Of a stretch of 64,000 nt of DNA, positions 30,296 to 41,258 are shown piece by piece. Under the pieces are notes generated by a model. The model did not search any database, was not told the origin of the DNA, and saw only the letters and a program-made list of their open reading frames with translations. How positions within the stretch are numbered: position 1 is the first letter of the stretch; every line of letters starts with the position of its first letter. Source of the stretch: Anaeramoeba ignava (Eukaryota > Metamonada > Anaeramoebidae); the NCBI GenBank assembly GCA_028826165.1, contig JAPDFW010000053.1, positions 334,501 through 398,500 on the forward strand. The letters run 5' to 3'. Both the position numbers and the translations under genes were made by a program.

Positions 30296-32379
30296 ATGGA
30301 CAAAACACAAAAAAAATATCTTTATAAAAAAATAAATTTTTCCTTTATTCAAACATCCAAAAATTCTTTTGAATCATCAATCAAATTTCCAGATACAATA
30401 ATCTATTGTGGATCAAACAAAACTCAATTTAAATGCCATAAATCCATTCTTTCTTCTCATTCAAATTATTTTGATTTAGCTTTTAAAGAAAATTCATTTA
30501 ATAAAGTTTTTTTTCCAAATATTTCAAAACAAACAATGAAAGGAATTTTGGATTTTATTTACACATCTGAACTTGATTTTTCTGGACTCAGTCCATTAGA
30601 AATTTGGAAAACTTCTCAAATGTTTAAATTAGATGAATTAACTCAAATAACTGAAGATGAAATGAGTCAAAATTTAAATCAAGATTTTGTTTTTGTTATT
30701 CTTCAAGAAACAAGAAAAAAAGAAAAATCTAATTTGGAACTAGAATGTTATGAATGGATTGAAGATCATTTTCAAGATTTTTTAGAAAGTCAAAAAATAC
30801 ATCTTTTATCAAGTAAACAATTAATGGATGTAATTGAAATCCGAATCAAATATCATTCAGAAATGGATCTTGAAACAGTTTTTCTTTTATTGAATAATTG
30901 GAAAAAATCTCGAAAATCAAGTAATCAAGGTTTATCTGAATTTCGTCAGTTAAAAACATCTTCCAGATTCAAAGAAATTGTTACTTCCCTTGCAAATGAT
31001 TTTTTTCAAAAGAAAAAGAATCCAAAAATTCTTGGTTCTGATTTTTTTGATTTGATTCCACAAGAAATTCTTTTAAAAGCTGAATGTGGAATCCAAATTG
31101 GTGCTAAAAGAAATAAAGTGGAAAATCGAGAAGAAGCAAAAAAAGAATTCCAAAAACTCAAGCAAATTCGTATTCTTTCGAGAAAATCAGCAAAATCTAA
31201 TTTAGAAATTAAATCACTTCTTGATTCAAATGAAAAATATTTAAATCAAATTGAAAATCTAAAAAAAGAAAAAAAGCAAATGAAAGAAAAGATCACAAAT
31301 CTTGGATCCAAATTTGAAATTGAAAAAGAAAATTTACAAAAGCAAAACCAAAATCTTTTCCAAAAAGTAGGATTACTTGAGGATTCTTTGAATGAAAACA
31401 AAAAAGAAAAAGAAAAACTCAAAAAAAGATGTTCTCAATACCAAAGTACTATTAATTCAAATGAATCAAGATATCAGGATTTAAAACAGAGGCTTCTTGA
31501 TACGAAATCCAAATTTGAAATTGAAAAAGAAAATTTACAAAAACAAAACCAAAATCTTTTCCAAAAAGTAGGATTACTTGAGGATTCTTTGAATGAAAAC
31601 AAAAAAGAAAAAGAAGAACTCAAAAAAAGATGTTCTCAATACCAAAGTACTATTAATTCAAATGAATCAAGATATCAGGATTTAAAACAGAAATTTATCA
31701 ATCTTGAAATGGAAATGAAGCAAAGAAAAGAAGAAAAAGTAAAAGAAAACTTCATAGATAAAGAAACAAAAACAGAACTTAATCACCAATTAGCAATTAT
31801 TGCACAAAATGGAGATTTATCCAAAGTTATGAATTGTATTAAGCAAGGTGCAGATCCTCATTATGAATCTCAAAAAGGAATTAAACTAATGCATTTTTTT
31901 GCTATGAAAGCTTCTGTTAGTGATTTCAAATCTTTTTTACAAAAAACTCAAACAACACTTGATAACAGTAAAACAAATTTTGGATGGTCGATTTTCCATT
32001 TTGCTGCACATGGAGGAAATAAAGAGTTGTATCGTTGGTTGAAGAAAAAGTTGAGAAAAGATCCAAAAATTGTGAATGTTGGTTTAAGGTTTGTTAATTA
32101 AAAAAAAAATTGGAAAAAAAAATAATTCTTATTTTTTCCCTAATTCTCTTTTTTTTCTTTTTTTTTTCAAAATTTAGTTTTACTCCTTTTGGATTAAGAT
32201 TATCAGGATTTTATTGTGATAAATGCCATGCAAGTCCTATTATTGGAACAAGATATCATTGTTTAATTTGTGAGAATTTTGATCTTTGTGAATTTTGTAA
32301 AGATTCTCAATTTGGAAGACATAGAATTACACATCCATTAGAAAAAAATGAACCTCAAACAGAATTTAATTGTGATTAA
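30296..32379 (+). CDS. BTB-BACK / coiled-coil / ZZ zinc-finger protein
   Basis: Two exons: 30296-32088 and 32178-32379 (AG|GT donor, TTTAG acceptor), 664 residues in exact frame. The BTB domain is at about 33-105 (TIIYCGSNKTQFKCHKSIL, FDLAFKENSF). A BACK-like helical region follows to about 235 (ELECYEWIEDHFQDFL). A long coiled coil at about 290-490 contains a 67-residue tandem duplication. An ankyrin-like pair of hairpins at about 500-595 (LAIIAQNGDLSKVMNCIKQG, SIFHFAAHGGNKELYRWLKK) precedes a C-terminal ZZ finger: YCDKC, YHCLIC, DLCEFC and HRITH supply three CxxC pairs and HxxxH. ZZ fingers bind peptides or histone tails, and BTB-BACK proteins commonly recruit Cullin-3. The combination suggests a ubiquitin adaptor, but substrate and location are unknown. 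Translation without the splice would lose the ZZ domain. Confidence 0.88.
31310..31711 (+). repeat. Two-copy 201-bp tandem duplication in the coiled coil
   Basis: The segment starting KFEIEKENLQKQNQNLFQKV at 31310 recurs at 31511 with only a few base differences (for example KEKEKLK against KEKEELK). 201 bases is 67 codons, so the duplication keeps the frame. It looks recent. Confidence 0.9.
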
Positions 32380-32505
32380 AAATTCAAAAAGGAAAAAGTG
32401 GAATATTCAACAAAAAAAATTTTTTTTTTCTTTAATTTCAATTAATCAAAACTAATCGATTTAAAAAAATAAAAAGCAAAAAATAAAGAAATATTTTTTT
32501 TTAAA

Positions 32506-32599
32506 TTAAATTTTTTGATAATTTTTTGAATCTATTTGAGGATCAAATTCAAAACCATCATTTTCCTTTCGATTTATATTCTCATCAAAAGCATCATTT

Positions 32600-32630
<31 letters not shown>

Positions 32631-33766
32631 CATTATCATTATCATTATCTAAATCTAAATCTTTGTCTTGTTGTTGATTATTATTACTTTTAAGATCATC
32701 TTCTGAAATGAATTCTTTTAAGTTTTGTTCTTTTTGTAATTTTTTTTTGTTGAGATGTCTTTTATGTTCTGCATATAAAAGAGATAATTTTAATTCCTCT
32801 TTTTTATCCTTTTCATGTTTGCAACGAAAAATTTGAGGAATTTTTTTTCGAACTTTTGAATCAAAAATAACAAATATTAAAAAATCCAAAAAACCTTGAG
32901 AAGGAGAAAAAATTGCCTGCATAATATCTAAAAAACGGATTTTATTAGGTTTTCCCAAAATGATTTCTCTTGTTCTTTTTATTGTTGACCATAATATAAC
33001 AAGCAAATAACAAAATCCAAGTGATGATATTCTGATTTGCATTTTCAAAATTCGAGCACCTTTTGGATTTTTTTGATCTGGAAATAATTTTTTGATATTC
33101 AAATAAGATTTGCGAATTACTTTAATTGTTAATATATATAATGTAAAACAGATGAGAAGTGCCATCCAATAAAATGAATAAAAAAGAGTTTTAAAATTTG
33201 GTTCTGTTGCCCAACACCTAATTAATCAACATATAAAATCGATTTTAATTTTATAAATTAATTTTAATTTTATAAATGAATTTTAATTTTATAAATGAAT
33301 TTTAAATTTAATTTTTTGGATCAAAATTATTTAAATTTTAAAAGTACCATTTTGTTGTTTGAGCTTTAATATTAGCTTTAGCTAAAGCAGCAAAGAAAAC
33401 AACAATTAAAATTACAGAAATAAGAATATGAAAAAACCAATAAATTTTATTCAATCTTTTCAAAGACCAAGATTTAACAATCCTCAAATAAACAATAATG
33501 GAAATAGCCATTGTCCAACAAGGTATAGCAACGCCGAAAGTATAAACCCACAAACCTTGTGGACGACATATTTTTGGTAAATTGCTTCCTGGAATTATAT
33601 ATCCTGTTGATACAATAAAATCATAAACTGAAAGAACACATAATGATTTCCGAAAAAATGTCCGAAATGACTTCACTCTTAAATATAATAATATTATTAC
33701 TAATGCTCCAAATGCTCCTAAACTAGCAGAAATTGTGGATAGAATTATTACTGAATCTGTTACCAT
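32506..33766 (-). CDS. cAMP-receptor-like seven-transmembrane receptor
   Basis: Two exons, 33766-33348 and 33217-32506 (intron 130 bases), giving 376 residues in frame. Seven hydrophobic helices can be traced: SVIILSTISASLGAFGALVI, KSLCVLSVYDFIVSTGYII, WVYTFGVAIPCWTMAISIIV, IYWFFHILISVILIVVFFAA, FYWMALLICFTLYILTI, ISSLGFCYLLVILWSTI and SPSQGFLDFLIFVIFDS. The spliced second extracellular loop reads TTKWCWATEP, whose cysteine would pair with the one before helix 3 (KICRPQGLW). The family E hallmark is the helix 7 SPSQGFLDFLIFVIFDSKVR, much like NPSQGFxNxxVY of Dictyostelium cAR/CrlA receptors. A long acidic tail with (Asp-Asn)n runs follows from a microsatellite. Such receptors sense extracellular ligands through heterotrimeric G proteins. 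The ligand is unknown. The gene converges on the BTB-ZZ gene with a 126-base spacer. Confidence 0.85.
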
Positions 33767-33849
33767 TTGTAAATTAATGAAATAATCTTTTTATTATTTT
33801 GGAAAAAGAAAAAAATAAAATTTTTTTTTTCTCAATTTTTCGCTTCTTT

Positions 33850-35095
33850 TTTTTTTTTTTTTGATGAAATAAAATCAAAAAATACTTCATCTCATTTATT
33901 TAAAATTATATTTAATTAATATCTAAAATAATAAAATTTTTCTCATTAAATTATTTTATTTTTAATTTTTTTTTTTTTTTGATGAAATAAAATCAAAAAA
34001 TACTTCATCTCATTTATTTAAAATTATATTTAATTAATATTTAAAATAATAAATTAATTTTCCTTATTAAATTTTATTATTAAATTATTAAATATATTTT
34101 TAATTAATTTTATATTAATAATTTTAATTGAATTAATTAATAATTTATTAATAATATTTATTTAAAATTATATTTAATTAATATTTAAAATAATAAATTA
34201 ATTTTCCTTATTAATTTTATTATTAAATTATTAAATATATTTTTAATTAATTTTATATTAATAATTTTAATTAAATTAATTAATAAATTTATTAATAATA
34301 TTTATTTAAAATTATATTTAATTAATATTTAAAATAATAAATTAATTTTAATTTTTATTTAAATTTTATTAATTTTAAATTATTTATTAATAAATATATA
34401 TTTATTTAAAATTAATAAATTAATTTTCCTTATTAATTTTTATTAAATTATTAAATTATATTTAATTAATAAAAATAATAATTTAAAATTAATTTTCCTA
34501 AAATAATAAATTAATTTTCCTTATTAAATTTTATTATTAAATTATTAATTATATTTTTAATTAATTTTATATTAATAATTTTAATTAAATTAATTAATAA
34601 TTTATTAATAATATTTATTTAAAATTATATTTAATTAATATTTAAAATAATAAATCAATTTTCCTTATTAATTTTTATTATTAAATTATTAAATATATTT
34701 TTAATTAATTTTATATTAATAATTTTAATTAATTAATTAATTTTTAATTAAATTTTATTTAATTAATTTATCTAAAATAATAAATCAATTTTCCTTATTA
34801 AAATTTTATTATTAATTATATTTTTAATTAATTTTATATTAATAATTTTAATTAAATTAATTAATAATTTATCAATAATATTTATTTAAAATTATATTTA
34901 ATTAATATTTAAAATAATAAATCAATTTTCCTTATTAATTTTTATTATTAAATTATTAATTATATTTTTGATTAATTTTATATTAATAATTTTAATTAAA
35001 TTAATTAATAATTTATTAATAATATTTATTTAAAATTATATTTAATTAATATTTAAAATAATAAATCAATTTTCCTTATTAATTTTTATTATTAA
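33850..35095. repeat. Tandem repeat of about 140 bp, AT-only spacer
   Basis: The gap between two genes is filled with near-copies of a unit of about 140 bases that ends AATTTTCCTTATTAA. This landmark recurs near 34058, 34202, 34422, 34515, 34657, 34791, 34928 and 35068, with two irregular copies around 34380-34510. The left end carries a 126-base direct duplication (near 33860 and 33985) containing a possible hairpin, GATGAA ... TTCATC. No gene-like frame is present. Confidence 0.85.
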
Positions 35096-35117
35096 ATTAT
35101 TTTTTTGTTTATTTTAC

Positions 35118-35160
35118 CATTTTTTTTTTCATTTTTTTTTTTCCATTTTTTTCTTTTTTT
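35118..35160 (+). promoter_or_regulatory. Pyrimidine-rich TCATTTTTTT cluster
   Basis: CCATTTTTTTTTTC, CATTTTTTTTTTCC and CATTTTTTTC run in series just before the ATG at 35166. Confidence 0.45.
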
Positions 35161-35165
35161 TTAAA

Positions 35166-38155
35166 ATGTCAAAAGATAATTCTAAAAAAGAAACAAAAGA
35201 AGAAGAAACTCAAGAAAAGTTATTTCAATATGATAGATATGGTTTTTTACTTGAAAAAGAGTAAGAAATTTTAACTGATAAAAAAATTGATTTTTTTTTT
35301 AAATCAAAAAAAAATTTTCAAGATTACCACAAGATAGAACAAAAGATGAACTTAAATCAGTTAAAAATGAAGTAAATAACGCAGATAAATGGAATGAAAT
35401 GATGAATAATTGGGAAAAATTTGCAACAAAGAAAAAAAATATTGTAATTATTTTTCTCCAATTAAAATTAAAATTAAAATTAAAATTAAATATTAAAATT
35501 AAAATTAAAATTAAAATTAAAATTAAAATTAAAATTAAAATTAAAATTAAAATTAAAATTAAAATTAAAATTAAAATTAAAATTAAAATTAAAATTAAAA
35601 TTAAAATTAAAATTAAAATTAAAATTAAAATTAAAATTAAAATTAAAATTAAAATTAAAATTAAAATTAAAATTAAAATTAAAATTAAAATTAAAATTAA
35701 TATTAAAATTAAAATTAAAATTAAAATTAAAATTAAAATTAAAATTAAAATTAAAATTAAAATTAAAATTAAAATTAAAATTAAAATTAAAATTAAAATT
35801 AAAATTAAAATTAAAATTAAAAATTAAAATTAAAATTAAAATTAAAATTAAAATTAAAATTAAAATTAAAATTAAAATTAAATATTATAATTTAAAATTA
35901 AAATTAAAATTAAAATTAAAATTAAAATTAAAATTAAAATCAAAATTAAAATTAAAATTAAAATTAAAATTAAAATTAAAATTAAAATTAAAATCAAAAT
36001 TAAAATTAAAATTAAAATTAAAATTAAAATTAAAATTAAAATTAAAATCAAAATTAAAATTAAAATCAAAATTAAATTAGTTAAAGAAAAGAATTAGAAA
36101 AGGTATTCCAGGACCTTTTCGAGGAAAAGCATGGTTTAAAATTACAGAAAGTGATTCATTAAGAGAAAAAATGAAGAAAAAAGGAGGAGAAGATTTTTAT
36201 CAAAAATTATTAGAAAAACAAAATGAAAAAGCAAATATGGTGATTGAAAGAGATATTGATAGAACATTCCCTAAACATGAACATTATCGGGAAGGTTCAG
36301 AGTAAACAATTCCGTTTATTACATTTTAATTTTATTTTTTTAAATTGATTTCTTTATATATTATTTTATAGACAAAAACGATTATCTCGTGTTCTTCGTG
36401 CTTGGTCTGTTTATAATGAAACTGTTGGATATTGCCAAGGTTTATTTAAATTTAAATTATATTTAAAATTAAAATTAAAATCGGATAAAAATTTAAAATC
36501 GGATAAAAAATTTAAATTAAAATTAAAATTAAAATTAAAATTAAAATTAAAATTAAAATTAAAATTAAAATTAAAATTAAAATTAAAATTAAAATTAAAA
36601 TTAAAAATTAAAATTAAAATTAAAATTAAAATTAAAATTAAAATTTTCAAAATTAAAAATCGGATTAAAAATTAAAATTAAATTAAAATTAAAATTTAAA
36701 ATTTAAAATTAAAATTAAAATTAAAATTAGTAAAATTAAAATTAAAATTAAAATTAAAATTAAAATTTTAAAATTAAAATTAAAAATTAAAATTAAAATT
36801 AAAATTAAAATTAAAATTAAAATTAAAAATTAAAATTAAAATTAAAATTAAAATTAAAATTAAAATTAAAATTAAAATTAAAATTAAAATTAAAATTAAA
36901 ATTAAAATTAAAATTAAAATTAAAATTAAAATTAAAATTAAAATTAAAATTTAAAATTAAAAATTAAAAATTAAATTAAAATTAAAAATTAAAATTAAAA
37001 ATTAAAATTAAAATTAAAATTAAAATTAAAATTAAAATTAAAATTAAAATTAAAAATTAAATTAAAATTAAAATTAAAATTAAAATTAAAATTAAAATTA
37101 AAATTAAAATTAAAATTAAAATTATATTTAAAAAGGAATGGCTTTTTCTGCTTTGCACTCCTTTTTTTTATGGAAGAAGAAGTAACTTTATTAATAAAAA
37201 AAATTATAAAGAAATAGAAAATTCATTTATTATCAAACAAAAAGGATGCATTTTGGACATTTGTAGTTTTAATGGAAAAATTTCATATGAATAGACTTTA
37301 TCTTGATGGATTTCCATTAGTTGTTCAAGAACTTTATCAATGGGATAGAATGCTTGAAAAATTAGATAAAAAATTATTTCTTCACTTAAAAAAACAAGGA
37401 GTTATATCTTCAATGTATGCAAGTAAATGGTTTTTAACAATTTTTGCAAGTACTTTTTCTTTCTCAATTGTAATCAGAATTTGGGACAATTATATTTATG
37501 ATGGAATTATTTTTGTTTTTCAAACTGCTTTTGCTATTTTGAAGTTATTTAGAAGTAAAATTAAAATTAAAATTAAAATTAAAATTAAAATTAAAATTAA
37601 AATTAAAATTAAAATTAAAATTAAAATTAAAAATTAAAATTAAAATTAAAATTAAAATTAAAATTAAAATTAAAATTAAAATTAAAATTAAAATTAAAAT
37701 TAAAATAAAATTCTAGATTAAAATTTTTCAAAATTAAAATTTTAAAATTAAATTTAAAAATAAAATTAAAATTAAAATTAAAATTAAAATTAAAAAATTA
37801 AAATTAAAATTAAAATTAAAATTTAAAATTAAAATTTAAATTTAAATTTAAAATTAAAATCGGATAAAAATTTAAAATTAAAATCGGATAAAAATTAAAA
37901 TTAAAATCGGATAAAAATTTAAAATTAAATTTAGAATCTTTATTGAAAATGGATTTTGAAAAATTATTGGGTTTTTTACAAAATATTCAACTTCAAGAAA
38001 TTAAAGAAGAAGAATTAATTTCAACTGCTCTTTCAGTTAATATTTCACATAAAGATTTAGCAATATGGGCTGATGAACATGCAAAACAACTTCAAAAACA
38101 AGAAAAAGAAAAAGAAAAAGAAAAAGAAGAAAAACAAGAAAAAGAAAAGAATTAA
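35166..38155 (+). CDS. TBC-domain Rab GTPase-activating protein
   Basis: Seven exons: 35166-35260, 35323-35443, 36087-36301, 36372-36439, 37136-37181, 37245-37554 and 37935-38155. The TBC domain starts RKGIPGPFRGKAWFKI. It carries the IxxDxxR arginine-finger motif (IERDIDRTFPKH) and the YCQG glutamine-finger motif (VGYCQGMAFSA), then AFWTFVVLMEKF and IRIWDNYIYDG, as expected for an active dual-finger Rab GAP. The tail is a Lys/Glu-rich coil. Exon 5 holds an eight-T run (37163-37170). One more T gives GMAFSALHSFFFMEEE joined in frame to DAFWTF, and without it the frame is lost. The exons sum to 1076 bases, one short of 359 codons, so a single missing T (assembly error or recent lesion) is the simplest reading. 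Three introns are filled with TTAAAA hexamers. Confidence 0.85.
35455..36078 (+). repeat. TTAAAA hexamer tract inside TBC intron 2
   Basis: Nearly the whole 643-base intron 35444-36086 is (ATTAAA)n, with a few ATTAAT and ATCAAA units. The first part also forms a chance open frame of Ile-Lys repeats. Confidence 0.9.
36460..37125 (+). repeat. TTAAAA hexamer tract inside TBC intron 4
   Basis: The 696-base intron 36440-37135 is (AAAATT)n broken by ATCGGATAAAAATTT interruptions. The same interruption occurs in TBC intron 6 and in the Rho GEF intron 5. Confidence 0.9.
37555..37925 (+). repeat. TTAAAA hexamer tract inside TBC intron 6
   Basis: Intron 37555-37934 is the same hexamer, ending in several copies of AAAATCGGATAAAAATTT. 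Confidence 0.9.
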
Positions 38156-38341
38156 ATTTTTTTTTTCATTTTAAAAATTTAATCCAAAAAAAAAAAAAAA
38201 ATTAAATAAATGAAATGGTAAAAAGTAATAGTTTCTTTTTTATTTTTCATTTTGAAATTATTAAAAAAAGTTTCATCAAAAAAAAAAAGAAAAGGAAAAA
38301 GAAAAAGAGATTTTTAAATTAAAAAAAATTTTTTTAAATGG

Positions 38342-38366
38342 TTTTTTTTTTTCATTTTTTTCTCTT
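38342..38366 (+). promoter_or_regulatory. Putative initiator-like TCATTTTTTT tract
   Basis: TTTTTTTCATTTTTTTCTC lies in the 326-base spacer 38156-38481, about 120 bases before the ATG at 38482, farther than usual. The rest of the spacer is A/T runs with nothing else visible. Confidence 0.35.
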
Positions 38367-38481
38367 TTAAAAGAAATTTTCCATTTATTTTTATTCTTGT
38401 TTTAATTATTATTTTTTATTATACTTTTTTTTATTTCTATTGTTTTTATTAGTAAAAAATACAAAAAAAAAATAAATAATA

Positions 38482-38985
38482 ATGATTCAAGAATCACAAA
38501 ACGAGAAAAATAAGCAAATAAAAAGATCCCAAACTTTCATCTCAACAATATCACTAATTCAAATAATATTATCAATGGTTTATTTATTAAATTATCCCAA
38601 ATTTGCAAGAATATCATTATTTTTTGGAATATCAGGTTTAGTTGGTGTTTGTTGGAAATCAAAAATACTTCTTCTATTTTATCTTGGTTTTCATCTTGTT
38701 TTTTTTGGAATGATTTCAATTCACTTTATTTTTTATTCACCTTTATTTCGCAAGAACGTTTTATCACAATCGGACCAACTTTATGGCTTGTTTGTTCTTG
38801 TTTCTTTGATTTTTGTTTTCTTTCTTAATTTGCAACATTGTTATAAATTACTTCGTCTTGGTTTTGTTAGAAATTCTCCTATTCCTTTACAAATTCCAAA
38901 TTCTGATGATTTTGTATTTCTTAATCAAAATTTTCAACCCTCTCATCTTACAAGAAATTCAACTCACTCAACATTCGATGTTTGA
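38482..38985 (+). CDS. Small multi-span membrane protein, unknown
   Basis: Intronless, 167 residues. After a charged cytoplasmic-type start (MIQESQNEKNKQIKR) there are four likely membrane helices: ISLIQIILSMVYLL, ISLFFGISGLVGVCW, ILLLFYLGFHLVFFGMISIH and LYGLFVLVSLIFVFFL. The tail is polar and rich in Asn, Pro and Ser (FQPSHLTRNSTHSTFDV). I recognise no family. The four-helix plan is reminiscent of tetraspan proteins, but the second loop has no CCG motif. It lies on the same strand as the TBC gene, 326 bases downstream of it. Confidence 0.6.
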   Translation: MIQESQNEKNKQIKRSQTFISTISLIQIILSMVYLLNYPKFARISLFFGISGLVGVCWKSKILLLFYLGFHLVFFGMISIHFIFYSPLFRKNVLSQSDQLYGLFVLVSLIFVFFLNLQHCYKLLRLGFVRNSPIPLQIPNSDDFVFLNQNFQPSHLTRNSTHSTFDV

Positions 38986-39168
38986 TTTATTTTATCATTT
39001 AAATTATTTTTCTTTTTTTGTTTTTTGTTTAGATTTTTTTCTGAGTATAAAAATTCAATAAATTTTTGATTTAATTTTTTTTATTCTTTTAATTTTATTC
39101 AATCCAAAATGAGTGAAAAATTATTTCACAAAATTTTTTTGAAATAAATTTTTTTGAAATAAATTTAA

Positions 39169-39788
39169 TTATTTATCTGAAAAACATTTTTTAAATAATC
39201 CTGGTTTTGTTTTCTTAAGTTGAGATTTTAATAATTCTTTAATTTCATCATTTGCTGCTAAATCAAATACTGATAAATTCTAATTAATAAATCAATAAAA
39301 TAAATAATAAATATAAAAATAAATATAAAAATAATAATGAAAATAATTTATTACATCCTTTTTTTTATAAATAAATAAATAATGAATTTATTAATAAAAT
39401 AATTTTTGAATTATTTTGTTTACTCGATTTTTTTTTAATATTGAAGCACCAGCATCTAATAATAGTTTCACAATTCTTAAACTTCCTTTTTCAGCAGCAA
39501 GCATAATTGGTGCATCTCCCTTTAAATAATATTTAATTTAATTTAATTTAATTTAATTTAATTTTTTAATAATTTACAAACTAAATAAATAGATTTGAAA
39601 TTTAAAAAAATAATAAAAATATTATTTTTAATGATTTCTACTTTATCTTGTGCATTTAAATTTGCTTTATGTTTAATTAATTTTATAACAATTTCATAAT
39701 GATCTTTAGAACAAGCATAATGAAGTGGTGTATCTTTCTATTTAAAATAAAAAATTAAAATTTAAAATTAAAAATGAAGTTTATTTAC

Positions 39789-39824
<36 letters not shown>

Positions 39825-41158
39825 TAGAGATTTAATTTTATTTATTACTTCCTAAATGAATTTTTAATTTTTAATTTTAAATTTTAAATTTAAATTTTTA
39901 ATAATAAATAATTTACAATCTAAATTAAATTAAGATTAAAAATAAATGGAATCAAAAAAAAAATTATTTTGATTAATTTCAAAATAATTACTGCATCAGG
40001 AATATTTGGATCAGCTTTATTCTTTAATAATTCTTTTACAACACCTAAATGACCTTCTTGTGCTGCTATTAATAAAGGTGTTGCTCCCTTAATTTTAAAT
40101 AAATATAAATATAAATATAAATAATTATAAATATAAAAATAAATATAAAAATAAATATAAATATAAATATAAATATAAATATAAATATAAATATAAATAT
40201 AAATATAAATATAAATATAAATATAAATATAAATATAAATATAAATATAAATATAAATATAAATATAAATATAAATATAAATATAAATATAAATATAAAT
40301 ATAAATATAAATATAAATATAAATATAAATATAAATATAAATATAAATATAAATATAAATATAATTACTTTCTAAAAATATTTAATCAATAAATCAAAAA
40401 AAAAAGGAATTGTTTTAATTATTTAATTATATTAAAAATATTAAGATTACTTTATTTTGAATATTTGGATTTGCTTTATGAGAAATTAAATATTGAACAA
40501 TTTCTGTATGACCTTGTTGACTTGCAATATATAATGCATTTGAACTCTTTATATTTTTTAATTTGAATTTGAATTTAAATTTAAATTTTTAAATCTTTAA
40601 AAATAAAATTACATTCTTTTTTAAATTTTTAAATTTTTAAATTTTTAAAATGAATTTAAAAAAAAACTTTTATTATATATATATATTACATTATTTCTAT
40701 GATTAACATTAGCTCCATAATGTGCTAATATTTTCATAATTTCTAAATTTCCAATTTCAACAGCCATTAAAAATGGACTCCATCCCTAAATAAATAATTA
40801 ATTAAATAAATAATAAATAATAAATTAACTATTATATTATTTATTATTAATTTTACATCCTGTTTTTTAAAATTATTATTTAAATTTGTTATTTAAAATT
40901 GTGGTTATTTTGTTATTTAAAATTGTGGTTATTTTGTTATTTTTTTTTACTTCATTTTCAAAATTAATATTTGCTCCTTCTTTAATAATTTTTCTTATAG
41001 ATTTAATATCTTGTTGTCTAATTGCATTTTCAAGGTTTTTATCCTTTTATTTTATTTTATTTTAATTTATTTTATTTTATTTTATTTTTTGAAATTAATA
41101 ATTTTATAAAAAATTTTTTGTTTTTTAAATTTAAAGTTTTTATTACTTTTTCTTCCAT
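39169..41158 (-). CDS. Ankyrin-repeat protein with one-codon microexons
   Basis: Exons on the minus strand: 41158-41147 (MEEK), 41043-40951, 40785-40690, 40546-40451, 40087-39992, 39737-39642, 39519-39424 and 39279-39169, plus six 3-base microexons at 40857, 40613, 40369, 39849, 39578 and 39355. The total is 714 bases, 237 residues. Five exons are exactly 96 bases, each one ankyrin repeat of 32 residues, and the microexon supplies the 33rd. With them the loop spacing is canonical: NIQNK+K+GATPLLIAA, NIPDA+E+KDTPLHYA, NAQDK+F+GDAPIMLAA, NFENE+D+GWSPFLMA. Without them each loop is one residue short. The protein is a soluble ankyrin stack with a short basic tail (KTKPGLFKKCFSDK), so a binding scaffold, partner unknown. 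All introns are phase 0, with GTAA-type donors and TAG, CAG or AAG acceptors. It is divergent from the ankyrin-BTB gene. Confidence 0.85.
39355..39357 (-). other. 3-nt microexon GAT (Asp)
   Basis: Flanked by AAG upstream and GTAATA downstream on the minus strand. It joins ILKKNR to NLSVFDLA as ILKKNR-D-NLSVF, restoring 12-residue loop spacing. Confidence 0.7.
39578..39580 (-). other. 3-nt microexon TTT (Phe)
   Basis: Flanked by TAG and GTAAAT. It gives NAQDK-F-GDAPIML, with Gly at consensus loop position 8. Confidence 0.7.
39849..39851 (-). other. 3-nt microexon GAA (Glu)
   Basis: Flanked by TAG and GTAATA. It gives NIPDA-E-KDTPLHYA, placing TPLH exactly in register. Confidence 0.7.
40092..40365 (-). 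repeat. ATAAAT hexamer tract inside an ankyrin-gene intron
   Basis: A nearly perfect (AAATAT)n array of about 270 bases within the intron 40088-40368. It is the only long intron of this gene. Confidence 0.9.
40369..40371 (-). other. 3-nt microexon AAA (Lys)
   Basis: Flanked by TAG and GTAATT. It gives NIQNK-K-GATPLLIAA. It sits at the edge of a 270-base ATAAAT repeat. Confidence 0.7.
40613..40615 (-). other. 3-nt microexon AAT (Asn)
   Basis: Flanked by AAG and GTAATT. It gives VNHRNN-N-SSNALYIA. Confidence 0.65.
40857..40859 (-). other. 3-nt microexon GAT (Asp)
   Basis: Flanked by CAG and GTAAAA. It gives NFENE-D-GWSPFLMA, the classic Asp-Gly loop. Confidence 0.75.
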
Positions 41159-41229
41159 TTTTAATTTTATTTTTAATTTTATTTTTATTTAAATCAAAAT
41201 AATAATGAAATAAAAATGAAATTTAAATT

Positions 41230-41258
41230 GAAAAAAAAAATGAAAAAAAATGAAAAAT
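41230..41258 (-). promoter_or_regulatory. Putative initiator-like tracts for the ankyrin gene
   Basis: The minus strand shows TTTTTCATTTTTTTTCATTT about 75-100 bases upstream of the ATG at 41158, in the 274-base divergent spacer. Confidence 0.45.

Noticed and set aside
35399-36069. Ile-Lys and Ile-Leu repeat frames
   Set aside because: They lie in the TTAAAA tract of TBC intron 2, bounded by a good donor at 35444 and acceptor at 36086.
36411-36650. Minus-strand Asn-Phe/Ile-Leu repeat frame
   Set aside because: It is a shadow of the repeat in TBC intron 4.
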